41,167 nt of DNA from Rhodospirillales bacterium (GTDB lineage Bacteria > Pseudomonadota > Alphaproteobacteria > Rhodospirillales > Defluviicoccaceae): positions 1 through 41,167 of the forward strand of contig JALOTH010000008.1 in assembly GCA_025458035.1 (NCBI GenBank), read 5' to 3'. Under the pieces are notes generated by a model. It was given only the letters and a program-made list of their open reading frames with translations. It made no database searches and was not told the DNA's origin. The position numbers were made by a program, and so were the translations under genes. Positions 23,430-32,591 of this stretch are shown here, in pieces (position 1 is the stretch's first letter; every line of letters begins with the position of its first letter).

Positions 23430-24784
23430 CCCGTGCGTCGCTCGGCTGGCTGGGCATCGCCCGCCTTGGCCTGGTGCAGACCGCCCTCGGCAGCATCGTT
23501 GTCTTGACCACGTCAACGATGAACCGGGTGATGGTGGTCGAACTGGCGCTGCCGGCCCTCCTGCCGGGCCTTCTCGTCGCTCTCCACTACGCGGTGCAGA
23601 TTCTCAGGCCAAGGCTCGGCTATTGTTCGGATGTGGGTGGCCGGCGCACGCCCTGGATCGTTGGCGGCATGGCCATACTGGCGCTGGGCGGCATTGGCGC
23701 CGCCGTTGCCACCAGTTGGATGGCGGCCAGCCCGATCGCCGGTATCGCGCTGGCGACCCTCGCCTTCGCGTGCATCGGGATTGGTGTCGGCGCCACCGGA
23801 ACGTCGTTGCTGGTGCTGCTGGCGGAGCGGGTCGACGACCGGCGACGGGCAGCGGCGGCGAGCCTCGTTTGGGTGATGATGATCGCCGGCTTCGTCATCA
23901 CCGCGACGACGGCCGGCCACTTCCTCGATCCGTTCTCGCCAACACGGCTGATTGTCGTTACTTCGGTCGCGGCGGGTGCCGCATTCGTTCTCACCGTGCT
24001 GGCGGTTCGCAACATCGAATCGCGGGGTGCTGCCGCCGATGGGCGCCGCCGGCAACCGGAGCCGACCGCCCATCCGGCATTCCGCGAAGCCTTGGCGCAA
24101 GTGTGGGCGGAGCCGCAGGCGCGTCGCTTTGCCATCTTCGTCTTTATCTCGATGCTCGCCTACAGTGGCCAGGATCTAATCCTCGAGCCGTTTGCCGGCG
24201 CCGTTTTCGGGCTGACACCAGGGGAGTCGACAAAGCTGGCGGGGGTCCAACACGCGGGTGTCCTTGCCGGCATGATCGTCGTCGCACTGGCGGGGAGCGC
24301 GGCGGGAAACGCCCGCGCGGCGTCGATGCGCGTTTGGACGATGGGTGGCTGCATCCTCTCGGCGGCGGCGCTGGCGAGCTTGGCGACCGCCGCTTTCGTG
24401 GCCCCGGATTGGCCGCTGCGGGGATCGGTGTTCGTGCTCGGTCTCGCCAATGGCGCCTTTGCCATCGCCGCGATCGCATCGATGATGCGCCTGGTCGGGG
24501 CGGGTCGGGCGTCCCGTGAAGGGGTGCGCATGGGTCTGTGGGGCGCGGCGCAGGCGATCGCCTTCGGCCTTGGCGGCGTCGTCGGCACCGCCGCCGTCGA
24601 TCTGGCGCGCCAGCTCACGGGCTCGCCCAGCATCGCGTACGCGTCCGTGTTCGCGGGCGAGGCGCTGTTGTTCGTCATTGCGGCGGGCCTCGCCGCACGG
24701 GTCTATCGTTCCTCAACACCGCCAGCATCGATGCGCTTCGCCACGACCGGCGACGGGCTGGCCGGCGGTCTGGATCGGGCATAG
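23426..24784 (+). CDS. bch2: Bch2 (ORF428-type), PucC/LhaA-family membrane protein
   Basis: The 452-residue polytopic protein is a member of the PucC/LhaA/BCH2 family, shown by LGLVQTALGSIVVLTTSTMNRVMVVELALPALLPGLLVALHYAVQILRPRLGY and MLAYSGQDLILEPFAGAVFGLTPGEST. The order bchG-bch2-bchP is conserved in purple bacteria. Its exact role is unsettled; relatives help light-harvesting assembly or bacteriochlorophyll delivery. It overlaps bchG as ATGA and ends 5 bp before bchP. It is a distant paralogue of lhaA at 9464. Confidence 0.92.
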   Translation: MTRASLGWLGIARLGLVQTALGSIVVLTTSTMNRVMVVELALPALLPGLLVALHYAVQILRPRLGYCSDVGGRRTPWIVGGMAILALGGIGAAVATSWMAASPIAGIALATLAFACIGIGVGATGTSLLVLLAERVDDRRRAAAASLVWVMMIAGFVITATTAGHFLDPFSPTRLIVVTSVAAGAAFVLTVLAVRNIESRGAAADGRRRQPEPTAHPAFREALAQVWAEPQARRFAIFVFISMLAYSGQDLILEPFAGAVFGLTPGESTKLAGVQHAGVLAGMIVVALAGSAAGNARAASMRVWTMGGCILSAAALASLATAAFVAPDWPLRGSVFVLGLANGAFAIAAIASMMRLVGAGRASREGVRMGLWGAAQAIAFGLGGVVGTAAVDLARQLTGSPSIAYASVFAGEALLFVIAAGLAARVYRSSTPPASMRFATTGDGLAGGLDRA

Positions 24785-24789
24785 GGATC

Positions 24790-25989
24790 ATGTCTGCATG
24801 TGAACGCTACGATGTGGCGGTTGTCGGCGGTGGACCGGCGGGAGCGACGGCGGCGGCCGATCTGGCGCAGCGCGGGCACTCGGTTCTGCTGCTGGACCGG
24901 GCCGGCCGGACCAAGCCTTGTGGCGGCGCCATTCCGCCGCGGCTGATCCGTGACTTCGAGATTCCCGCCGCGCTGCTGGTGGCCAAGGCGACCAGCGCCT
25001 GCATGGTGTCGCCGTCGGGCCGGAGCGTCGACATGCCGATCAACGGCGGCTACGTCGGCATGGTGGATCGCGACGTCTTCGATGAATGGTTGCGAACGCG
25101 CGCCGCCGACGCCGGCGCGATCCGGCGAACCGGTGTCTTTGAACGCCTCTCCCGCGACGACGATGGCACGGCGGTGATCCACTACCGCCACGGCAGCACC
25201 GGCGGCGACGAGACCGCCGTGGCGCGCGCCCGCGTCCTTATCGGGGCCGACGGTGCCAACTCGGCTGTCGCCAGGCAGGCGATGCCGGGCAGCAAGCGGC
25301 CGCCTTTTGTCTTCGCCTACCATGAGATCGTCCGTTCGCCGACGGCTGGTATCGTCAGCGATTTCGACGGCGCCCGCTGCCACATCTACTATCGCGGCAG
25401 CTTGTCGCCCGATTTCTACGCCTGGGTGTTTCCGCACGGCGACACCGTGAGCATTGGCACGGGCAGCGCCCAGAAAGGCTTTGCGCTTCGGGGCGCCGTC
25501 GCCGCGGTGCGCGCCGTTGCCGGTTTGCAGGGGATGGAAACGGTCCGCTGCGAGGGTGCGCCCATTCCCCTGCGTCCGCGCCGGCGATGGGACAACGGCC
25601 GCGATGTCCTCGTGATCGGCGATGCGGCCGGCACCGTCGCACCCGCTTCGGGCGAGGGGATCTATTACGCCATGGCCGGCGGCCGGCTGGCGGCGGAGGC
25701 GATCGATACCGTCATCCGGACCGGCGATGCACGGGCGCTCGCAACGGTGCGCAAGCGGTTCATGACCGCGCACGGGCGGGTGTTCTGGATCCTTGGCTTG
25801 TTACAGCGCTTCTGGTACGCCAACGATCGTCGTCGAGAACAGTTTGTCAGCATCTGCCGCGATCCCGACGTGCAGCACCTGACTTGGGAAGCGTATATGA
25901 ACAAGGAATTGGTGCGGGCGCGGCCGCTCGCCCACTTGCGGATCATGTTCAAGGATCTGGCGCACCTGCTTCGCCTCGTCTCTCCGTGA
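24790..25989 (+). CDS. bchP: BchP, geranylgeranyl reductase
   Basis: BchP reduces the geranylgeranyl tail of bacteriochlorophyll to phytyl. The 399-residue flavoprotein has an N-terminal FAD-binding motif (VAVVGGGPAGATAAADLAQRG), the family marks KPCGGAIPPRLIRDFEIP and GYVGMVDRDVFDEWLR, and the second FAD motif DVLVIGDAAGTVAPASGEGIYYAMAGGRLAA. It ends with WEAYMNKELVRARPLAHLRIMFKDLAHLL. The track start at 24538 lies in bch2; ATG 24790 is chosen. The stop overlaps the tspO GTG as GTGA. Confidence 0.96.
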   Translation: MSACERYDVAVVGGGPAGATAAADLAQRGHSVLLLDRAGRTKPCGGAIPPRLIRDFEIPAALLVAKATSACMVSPSGRSVDMPINGGYVGMVDRDVFDEWLRTRAADAGAIRRTGVFERLSRDDDGTAVIHYRHGSTGGDETAVARARVLIGADGANSAVARQAMPGSKRPPFVFAYHEIVRSPTAGIVSDFDGARCHIYYRGSLSPDFYAWVFPHGDTVSIGTGSAQKGFALRGAVAAVRAVAGLQGMETVRCEGAPIPLRPRRRWDNGRDVLVIGDAAGTVAPASGEGIYYAMAGGRLAAEAIDTVIRTGDARALATVRKRFMTAHGRVFWILGLLQRFWYANDRRREQFVSICRDPDVQHLTWEAYMNKELVRARPLAHLRIMFKDLAHLLRLVSP

Positions 25990-26483
25990 CCGAAGCCGCG
26001 CCACCCCTGTGGACGCCGATCCTCGTTGCCGCCATCGTCACCTTCGCCGTGGCAGCCCTGGGTAGTGCGCTCACCGATATCGGCCCCTGGTATTATGCTC
26101 TGAAGAAGCCGTCCTGGCAGCCGCCGGACTGGCTGTTTCCGGTGGGCTGGACGATCATCTTCACCCTCACCGCCACGGCCGCCGTCCTGTCCTGGCGAGC
26201 CGCATATGGAACGCCGCTGAGCGCCTGGATCGTTGTGCTGTTTGCGTTCAACGGCGTGCTGAACGCCTTGTGGAGTGCGCTGTTTTTCCGGTTGCAGCGT
26301 CCCGACTGGGCGCTGATCGAAGTGGTACTGCTGTGGCTGTCGATCGTCGCGCTCATCGCCGTGACTGCGTTGGTTTCCCGCACGGCGGCGGTGTTGCTGC
26401 TGCCGTATCTGCTGTGGGTCACCTTCGCCAGTGCGCTGAACACCGCTGTTGTTCGGATGAATGCCCCGTTTGGGGCTACTTAA
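25986..26483 (+). CDS. tspO: TspO/MBR-family tryptophan-rich sensory protein
   Basis: The 165-residue protein has the five-helix TspO pattern with the hallmark WYYALKKPSWQPPDWLFPVGWTIIFTLTATAAVLSW and LFAFNGVLNALWSALFFRLQRPDWALIEV. In Rhodobacter sphaeroides, TspO (also called CrtK) is an outer-membrane porphyrin-binding protein that dampens photosynthesis gene expression under oxygen. The start is a GTG at 25986 that overlaps the bchP stop (GTGA). In Rhodobacter the gene lies among the crt genes; here it is in the bchG-bchP operon. The track merges it into a longer ORF that begins in bchP. Confidence 0.93.
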   Translation: MTEAAPPLWTPILVAAIVTFAVAALGSALTDIGPWYYALKKPSWQPPDWLFPVGWTIIFTLTATAAVLSWRAAYGTPLSAWIVVLFAFNGVLNALWSALFFRLQRPDWALIEVVLLWLSIVALIAVTALVSRTAAVLLLPYLLWVTFASALNTAVVRMNAPFGAT

Positions 26484-26487
26484 GTCG

Positions 26488-26775
26488 ATGCCTGCCGCGA
26501 TTGGGGAGCTGATCGCCCATGGCCGCATCGTCGATCTGATCCTGGCCGTGCTGCTGGTGGAGACGGCGGCGCTCCTTCTGTGCCGCCGCCGTCTCGGTCG
26601 CGGACCATCGGCGGGCGGCGTGATCGCCAACGCGCTCGCCGGGGCCTTTCTGTTGCTCGCGCTGCGCGAAGCCCTCCGCGGTGAGGGGCAGGTTTGGATT
26701 GGGGGGTGGCTGCTGGCGGCGCTGGCTGCCCATGTCGCCGATGTTCGCTCTCGCTGGCGCCCGGGTCGCCAGTGA
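26488..26775 (+). CDS. Small membrane protein of unknown function downstream of tspO
   Basis: The 95-residue protein (MPAAIGELIAHGRIVDLILAVLLVETAALLLCRRR) has three hydrophobic stretches: ILAVLLVETAALLLC, VIANALAGAFLLLALREAL and WIGGWLLAALAAHVADV. I do not recognise a characterised family. The track starts at ATG 26461, inside tspO; ATG 26488, 4 bases after the tspO stop, is equally good and is chosen. It is probably the last gene of the bchG-bch2-bchP-tspO operon. A role with TspO or in pigment handling is only a guess from position. Confidence 0.65.
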   Translation: MPAAIGELIAHGRIVDLILAVLLVETAALLLCRRRLGRGPSAGGVIANALAGAFLLLALREALRGEGQVWIGGWLLAALAAHVADVRSRWRPGRQ

Positions 26776-27076
26776 ACAGCAGCGCCCGCAGATGCCGGCG
26801 GCGGCGAAGGGCTGGCAATGACCTGGTCAATGACCCGGTCAAGGCTCCGGCGATCCCGTGCCGCCGTGACGTTTGTGCTTGACTCGTCTTCGTGGCCTTG
26901 GAAAACCATGCGTCAACAACGAAACCACAGGGCCTTTCACCGGAACTGAGCGGGCTTGCGGAGCGTCGCCGATGGGCTGGCGCGGAGGTGGGGGGGCTTG
27001 CGGAGGCGGCCCAGCCGGCGGCGGCATGCGGCTGCGACGCGTCGGGTCGCGAAACAAACGGGTGGATCAGCGGAAC
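26776..27076. other. Intergenic region between photosynthesis cluster and liv operon
   Basis: About 300 bp lie between the last photosynthesis gene and livH. Apart from two tandem TGACCNGGTCA palindromes I see no clear terminator, no T-tract hairpin and no good promoter. The upstream part of the livH ORF in the track (27 to 204 bases in) is Gly-rich and looks non-coding. Confidence 0.6.
26819..26841. repeat. Tandem palindromes TGACCTGGTCA and TGACCCGGTCA
   Basis: Two perfect 5+1+5 inverted repeats lie 12 bp apart start to start: TGACC-T-GGTCA (26819-26829) and TGACC-C-GGTCA (26831-26841). The same motif occurs again as TGACC-A-GGTCA over the glyA start (33909-33919). They look like binding sites of a dimeric regulator, identity unknown. 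Confidence 0.5.
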
Positions 27077-27991
<915 letters not shown>

Positions 27992-27994
27992 GCC

Positions 27995-29332
27995 GTGCCG
28001 GGATCGGCTGCCACCGGCTCCGCGTCGCCGATCGTCGCCACGCTGAAGGAATCGGCAGTCGCCGCCCTCGTTGCTGCCGTTCTGGCGGTGCCGCTCCTCG
28101 GATTGCAGACGGTGCAGGAACCGGGCGGCCTGACGTTGCACACGCGCTGGACGTGGGTCGGTATCGCCGTCGGCGCCGTCTTCCTCGGACGGCTCCTGTT
28201 GAACGTCGCCATCGCGGCGATCAGCCAGCGGCGCGCCGCCCGTCAGCAGCGTTCCGCAACATCGCTCGGCCAGGCCGTCAATCGGTATGCAGTTTCCCTG
28301 ACCGCGGCGGCTTTATTGTTTGCGGTGGCGTTACCGTTCCTGCCGTTTACCGACCGCTATGTCCTCGACGTGTCGATTCTGGTGCTGACCTACATCATGC
28401 TGGGGTGGGGTCTGAATATCGTGGTCGGCCTTGCCGGTCTGCTCGACCTCGGCTACGTCGCGTTCTACGCGGTCGGCGCCTACTCCTATGCTCTGTTCGC
28501 CCAGAATTTCGATCTTGGCTTTTGGGCCTGCTTGCCGCTCGCCGGCATGCTGGCGGCGATGTTCGGGCTGCTGCTCGGCTTTCCCGTTCTGCGTCTGCGC
28601 GGTGATTATCTGGCAATCGTCACCCTCGGTTTCGGCGAGATGATCCGCATTATCCTGATCAACTGGCAGTCACTGACCAACGGCTCCAACGGCATCACGG
28701 GAATTCCACGACCGACGTTTTTCGGCTTGCCGTTCGCCGCCAGTGCGCCGGCGGACACGACCACGTTTCACCAGTTTTTTGATATCTCCTTTTCACCTTT
28801 GCAGCGCATCATCTTTCTATATTACGTGATCTTGGTGTTGGCGCTGATCACCAATGCGTTCACGCTGCGGATCCGCCGGCTGCCCGTGGGACGAGCCTGG
28901 GAGGCCCTGCGCGAGGACGAGACCGCCTGCCGTTCCCTCGGCATCAACCCGACCAACACCAAGCTGACGGCGTTTTCGATCGGCGCCATGTTCGCGGGCT
29001 TTGCCGGTTCCTTCTTCGCCACGCGGCAGGGCTTCATCAGCCCGGAAAGCTTTGTGTTTCTCGAGTCCGCGATCATTCTCGCCATCGTCGTCCTTGGCGG
29101 TCTCGGCAGCCAGATCGGCGTCGTTATCGCCGCCATCGTGCTCATCGGCGGCCCTGAAATCGTCCGCCAGCTGGAAGAGTTTCGCATGCTGGCGTTCGGC
29201 GGGTTGATGGTGCTGATCATGATCTGGCGTCCGCGCGGCCTGCTCTCCTACCGGGAGCCGACGATCCGATTGCGACCGCGAGACCGCCGGGCGGCCGTGG
29301 CGTCTGATGCCGCGACGAAAGCGCTGCCGTAA
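27995..29332 (+). CDS. livM: LivM, branched-chain amino-acid ABC transporter permease
   Basis: The 445-residue permease has an N-terminal extension with two extra membrane segments, common in alphaproteobacterial LivM. A conserved core follows: YVLDVSILVLTYIMLGWGLNIVVGLAGLLDLGYVAFYAVGAYSYALF, RLRGDYLAIVTLGFGEMIRIILINW and LREDETACRSLGINPTNTKLTAFSIGAMFAGFAGSFFA. It starts at a GTG (27995) just after livH. Its TAA overlaps the livG ATG as TAATG, so translation is coupled. Confidence 0.93.
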   Translation: MPGSAATGSASPIVATLKESAVAALVAAVLAVPLLGLQTVQEPGGLTLHTRWTWVGIAVGAVFLGRLLLNVAIAAISQRRAARQQRSATSLGQAVNRYAVSLTAAALLFAVALPFLPFTDRYVLDVSILVLTYIMLGWGLNIVVGLAGLLDLGYVAFYAVGAYSYALFAQNFDLGFWACLPLAGMLAAMFGLLLGFPVLRLRGDYLAIVTLGFGEMIRIILINWQSLTNGSNGITGIPRPTFFGLPFAASAPADTTTFHQFFDISFSPLQRIIFLYYVILVLALITNAFTLRIRRLPVGRAWEALREDETACRSLGINPTNTKLTAFSIGAMFAGFAGSFFATRQGFISPESFVFLESAIILAIVVLGGLGSQIGVVIAAIVLIGGPEIVRQLEEFRMLAFGGLMVLIMIWRPRGLLSYREPTIRLRPRDRRAAVASDAATKALP

Positions 29333-30207
29333 TGGCCGTGGAACCGGTGCCGCCGGCCGAAGCCTTGCTCGTGGTCGAGCACTTGACGATGCGGTTCGGC
29401 GGGCTGATCGCGATTGACGACGTGTCCTTCATCGCCAACCGCCGAGAGATTACGGCGATCATCGGTCCCAATGGCGCCGGCAAGACGACCGTTTTCAATT
29501 GCCTGACGGGTTTCTACAAGCCCTCCGTCGGGCGGCTGACCCTTCACCACCCTCGGCGCGGACCGTTTCTGCTGGAACGGATGGAAGGCTTCCGGATCCC
29601 GCAACAGGCGGGCGTTGCCCGGACATTCCAGAATATCCGCCTGTTCAGCGGCATGTCGGTGCTGGAAAACCTCATCGTTGCCCAGCACAACGCGCTGATG
29701 CGGGCGTCGGCGTTTTCCCTGGCGGGGCTGCTCGCCCTCGGCCGCTATCGCCGGGCGGAACGGGCTGCGGTCGAACGCGCGCGCCACTGGCTGGATCAAA
29801 TCGGTTTGATCGATCGGGCCGACTGGATCGCCGGCAGCCTGCCCTATGGGGATCAGCGCCGCCTGGAAATCGCTCGTGCCATGTGTATCGAGCCGGTGCT
29901 GCTGTGCCTGGACGAACCGGCGGCCGGTCTTAACCCTCGGGAAACCGCCGACCTCAATCGCCTGCTTCTGGATATTCGGGCGAGCGAGGGGATCGGCATC
30001 CTGCTCATCGAACACGATATGAGCGTCGTCATGGGGATTTCCGATCACGTGGTCGTGCTCGACTACGGACGGAAGATCGCCGATGCCGCGCCGCAGGAGG
30101 TGCGCAACGATCCGCACGTCATCCGCGCCTATCTCGGCGAGGACGAGGATGAAGCGTTGCCGCCGGAGGTTCTGCAGGACCTCGGCGACACCGTGAAAGG
30201 GCGATGA
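29332..30207 (+). CDS. livG: LivG, ABC transporter ATP-binding protein
   Basis: The 291-residue ATPase shows Walker A (GPNGAGKTTVFNCLTGFYKPS) and the LivG-type insertion IPQQAGVARTFQNIRLFSGMSVLENLIVAQHN. The degenerate signature SLPYGDQRRLEIARAM and Walker B (VLLCLDEPAAGLNP) follow, with the switch His in LLIEHDMSVVM. The C-terminal tail (GEDEDEALPPEVLQDLGD) is acidic and somewhat longer than usual. It overlaps livM and livF (ATGA). Confidence 0.95.
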   Translation: MAVEPVPPAEALLVVEHLTMRFGGLIAIDDVSFIANRREITAIIGPNGAGKTTVFNCLTGFYKPSVGRLTLHHPRRGPFLLERMEGFRIPQQAGVARTFQNIRLFSGMSVLENLIVAQHNALMRASAFSLAGLLALGRYRRAERAAVERARHWLDQIGLIDRADWIAGSLPYGDQRRLEIARAMCIEPVLLCLDEPAAGLNPRETADLNRLLLDIRASEGIGILLIEHDMSVVMGISDHVVVLDYGRKIADAAPQEVRNDPHVIRAYLGEDEDEALPPEVLQDLGDTVKGR

Positions 30208-30920
30208 CGGTGCTGGCGGTTCGCGGCGTTCACACGTTCTATGGCAACATCGAAGCGTTGAAGGGCGTCGATCTCGAGGTTGCGGCGGGTGAGATTGTGA
30301 CCTTGATCGGGGCCAACGGCGCCGGAAAATCGACGCTGCTGATGACCATCTGCGGCCAGCCGGCGGCAACGCGGGGGCAGATCGTCTTCGATGGCGATGA
30401 CATCACCCGCCAGCCCACACACGAAATCGTCGCTCGCGGCATTGCGCAGTCGCCGGAAGGCCGCCGAATCTTCCCGCGCATGAGCGTCCTCGAAAACCTG
30501 ATGATGGGCGCCACGACGGCACCGTCTCAGCATTTCGCCGACGATCTCGACCGTGTCTTCACGCTGTTTCCCATTCTCAAGGAGCGGCGCCAGCAACGCG
30601 GCGGCACCCTGTCCGGCGGCGAACAGCAGATGCTGGCGATCGGCCGCGCGTTGATGAGCCGGCCCCGGCTGCTGCTGCTCGATGAGCCGTCACTGGGACT
30701 GGCGCCGATGGTGGTCAAGCAGATCTTCCAGACCATACGGGAAATCAATCGGATGGAAGGGGTGACGATCTTTCTCGTCGAACAGAATGCCTATCACGCG
30801 CTCAGACTGGCGCACCGCGGCTACGTTCTCGTCAACGGCCGCGTGACGATGACCGGCGGTGGTCGCGACCTGCTGGCGAACGCGGAAATTCGCGCCGCCT
30901 ATCTGGAAGGTGGACATTGA
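30204..30920 (+). CDS. livF: LivF, ABC transporter ATP-binding protein
   Basis: The 238-residue ATPase has the LivF start VRGVHTFYGNIEALKGVDLEVAAGEIVTLIGANGAGKSTLLMTICG (Walker A). It also has GIAQSPEGRRIFPRMSVLENLMMGA, the signature TLSGGEQQMLAIGRALMSRPRLLLLDEPSLGLAPMVV and VEQNAYHALRLAHRGYVL. It forms the ATPase pair with LivG. A small membrane-protein gene follows 19 bp downstream. Confidence 0.95.
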   Translation: MTVLAVRGVHTFYGNIEALKGVDLEVAAGEIVTLIGANGAGKSTLLMTICGQPAATRGQIVFDGDDITRQPTHEIVARGIAQSPEGRRIFPRMSVLENLMMGATTAPSQHFADDLDRVFTLFPILKERRQQRGGTLSGGEQQMLAIGRALMSRPRLLLLDEPSLGLAPMVVKQIFQTIREINRMEGVTIFLVEQNAYHALRLAHRGYVLVNGRVTMTGGGRDLLANAEIRAAYLEGGH

Positions 30921-30939
30921 GCGGGCGGAGGCGACGGCC

Positions 30940-31281
30940 GTGACCGAATGGCTTGGCGCATCGCCGGCGGTCTTCATCGGCGTCACGGTCGTTCTTGTCG
31001 GATTTTGCGCCTACATGACCGGGCAGGCGATCGCCAACACATGGCGGCCGATCTGGCAGATGCTGGTCTATTGCGCGCTGCTGGCCGCGGCTGCCCGCTT
31101 CCTCAGTTACGGGCTGTTCGGGGCGCCGCTGTTGTCGATAACCGGCTATCTCAGCAGCCTGTTGGTGCTCTGGTCGATTGGCCTCGTCGCCTTTCGCTTC
31201 GCCCGGGCGCGGAAAATGGTCACCCAGTATCCCTGGATTTACCAGAGAACGGGCCCGTTTGGCTGGCGTTCCCGCCATTAA
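30940..31281 (+). CDS. Small membrane protein linked to liv genes (DUF6867-like, from memory)
   Basis: The 113-residue protein starts at a GTG (VTEWLGASPAVFIGVTVVLVG) preceded by GGAGG. It has three membrane segments (VFIGVTVVLVGFCAYMTGQAI, IWQMLVYCALLAAAARFLSYGLFG and LSSLLVLWSIGLVAFRFARA) and a conserved-looking end ARKMVTQYPWIYQRTGPFGWRSRH. Similar proteins sit after livF in many alphaproteobacteria; I recall the label DUF6867 but could not check it. The function is unknown; an accessory role in the transporter is plausible. The track start at 30859 lies in livF. Confidence 0.75.
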   Translation: MTEWLGASPAVFIGVTVVLVGFCAYMTGQAIANTWRPIWQMLVYCALLAAAARFLSYGLFGAPLLSITGYLSSLLVLWSIGLVAFRFARARKMVTQYPWIYQRTGPFGWRSRH

Positions 31282-31313
31282 CCTTCGCTTCAGGGGATTT
31301 TCTGGCCGGCGCC

Positions 31314-31328
31314 CACAACTATATTGTG
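31314..31328. repeat. Inverted repeat CACAA-N5-TTGTG upstream of livJ
   Basis: CACAACTATATTGTG is a perfect 5-bp inverted repeat around an AT-rich centre. It overlaps the left arm of the CRP-type site and the putative -35 of the binding-protein gene, and may be a second operator. Confidence 0.4.
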
Positions 31329-31351
31329 AAAGGCGTCACATTCGTTACAGT
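31324..31351 (+). promoter_or_regulatory. Possible promoter of the liv binding-protein gene
   Basis: TTGTGA (31324-31329) and TACAGT (31346-31351) are spaced by 16 bases and each match 4 of 6 consensus bases. The CRP-type site lies between and over them, which would favour repression at this promoter; alternatively the true promoter is downstream and activated. Confidence 0.3.
31325..31340. promoter_or_regulatory. CRP/FNR-superfamily site TGTGA-N6-TCACA
   Basis: TGTGAAAGGCGTCACA matches the CRP half-site consensus perfectly on both arms with the standard 6-bp spacer. It lies about 115 bp upstream of the liv binding-protein ATG, in a region less GC-rich than the genes around it. Confidence 0.6.
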
Positions 31352-31455
31352 CTCGGCGACCGGCGAAGACGGGAACTGAACCGTGTTCAACTGTCTGTGG
31401 TCCCGTCCGCGTGACGACTTCGCTGTCGCAACCCGAGAAGGCTAGGGAGACTCCC

Positions 31456-32559
31456 ATGATCAGACGAACCCCGTTGTTGCTCGCCGCTGCCGGTGCTTTC
31501 GCACTGGGCCTCGGTACTGCCCAGGCCGACATCCCCATCGCCGTGGTCGGTCCGATGACCGGCCCCTATGCCGCTTTCGGTGGGCAGATGAAGGCTGGAG
31601 CGGAGCAAGCCGTCGCCGACATCAACAAGCAAGGTGGCGTACTCGGACAGAAACTCGTGCTGGAGATCGGCGACGATGCCTGTGATCCGAAACAGGCGGT
31701 CGCCGTTGCCAATCAGATGGCGGCAAAGGGCGTGAAGCTGGTTGCCGGTCATTTCTGCTCGGGTTCGTCGATACCGGCGTCGGATGTCTACGCCGAGGAA
31801 AACATTGTGCAGATTTCGCCGGCGTCGACCAATCCGAAGCTCACTGAACAAGGCCGAAAGAACGTCTTTCGCACCTGTGGCCGCGACGACCAGCAGGGTT
31901 TCGTTGCCGGGAACTACATCGCCGACAATTTTGTTGGCAAGATAATAGCCGTTGTCCACGACAAGCAGGCCTATTCACAGGGCCTCGCCGACGAAACCAA
32001 GAAACAGTTGAACAAGCGTGGCGTCCAGGAAGTGCTTTATGAAACGATTACACCGGGCGAGAAGGATTACTCCGCGCTGGTCAGCAAGCTGAAGTCGGCT
32101 GGTGTCGATGTGCTGTACTACGGCGGCTACCATACCGAGGCCGGCTTGATCGTCCGCCAGATGCGCGAGCAGGGCATGAAGACGGTGCTGATATCGGGCG
32201 ATGCCCTGGTGACCGACGAGTTCTGGAGCATCACCGGTCCGTTGGGGGAAGGCACGCTGATGACCTTTAGCCCCGATCCGCGCAAGAACCCGGTCGCTGC
32301 CGACGTCGTTGCCGCTTTCCGCGCCAAGAAAATCGAGCCGGAGGGGTACACCCTCTATACCTACGGGGCGATCCAGGCGTGGGCCGATGCCGTGAACAAG
32401 AGCAAGTCGCTGGAAACGGACAAGGCGATCGCGGCCCTGCACGCGGGCACCTTTGAGACGGTGCTGGGTCCCATCGGGTTTGATGCCAAAGGCGATGTGA
32501 CCGCCCCCGGCTATGTCTTTTACGAGTGGAAGGGTGGCAAGTACGATTACGTGAAGTAG
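31456..32559 (+). CDS. livJ: LivJ/LivK-type periplasmic branched-chain amino-acid binding protein
   Basis: The 367-residue protein has a clear signal peptide (MIRRTPLLLAAAGAFALGLGTAQA, cleavage after AQA). The mature part is a type I periplasmic binding fold: IPIAVVGPMTGPYAAFGGQMKAGAEQAVADINKQGGVLGQKL, AGHFCSGSSIPASDVYAEENIVQISPASTNPKLTEQG and DVLYYGGYHTEAGLIVRQMREQG. The pair of cysteines near DDACDP and GHFCSG probably forms a disulphide, as in E. coli LivJ. The ATG at 31456 follows AGGGAGA; the track start is 45 bases too early. It serves the LivHMGF transporter upstream but has its own promoter region and terminator. Confidence 0.94.
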   Translation: MIRRTPLLLAAAGAFALGLGTAQADIPIAVVGPMTGPYAAFGGQMKAGAEQAVADINKQGGVLGQKLVLEIGDDACDPKQAVAVANQMAAKGVKLVAGHFCSGSSIPASDVYAEENIVQISPASTNPKLTEQGRKNVFRTCGRDDQQGFVAGNYIADNFVGKIIAVVHDKQAYSQGLADETKKQLNKRGVQEVLYETITPGEKDYSALVSKLKSAGVDVLYYGGYHTEAGLIVRQMREQGMKTVLISGDALVTDEFWSITGPLGEGTLMTFSPDPRKNPVAADVVAAFRAKKIEPEGYTLYTYGAIQAWADAVNKSKSLETDKAIAALHAGTFETVLGPIGFDAKGDVTAPGYVFYEWKGGKYDYVK

Positions 32560-32591
32560 CCATTGCACCCATCTTCACTCTGCGCAGCGGG

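Noticed and set aside
24538-25989. Extended 483-residue BchP
   Set aside because: The N-terminal 84 residues are bch2 read out of frame; BchP homology begins at ATG 24790.
26873-27076. Gly-rich N-terminal extension of the livH ORF
   Set aside because: The composition (MGWRGGGGACGGGPAGGG) and lack of membrane features suggest non-coding DNA; LivH homology starts at EYFLQQLINGL.
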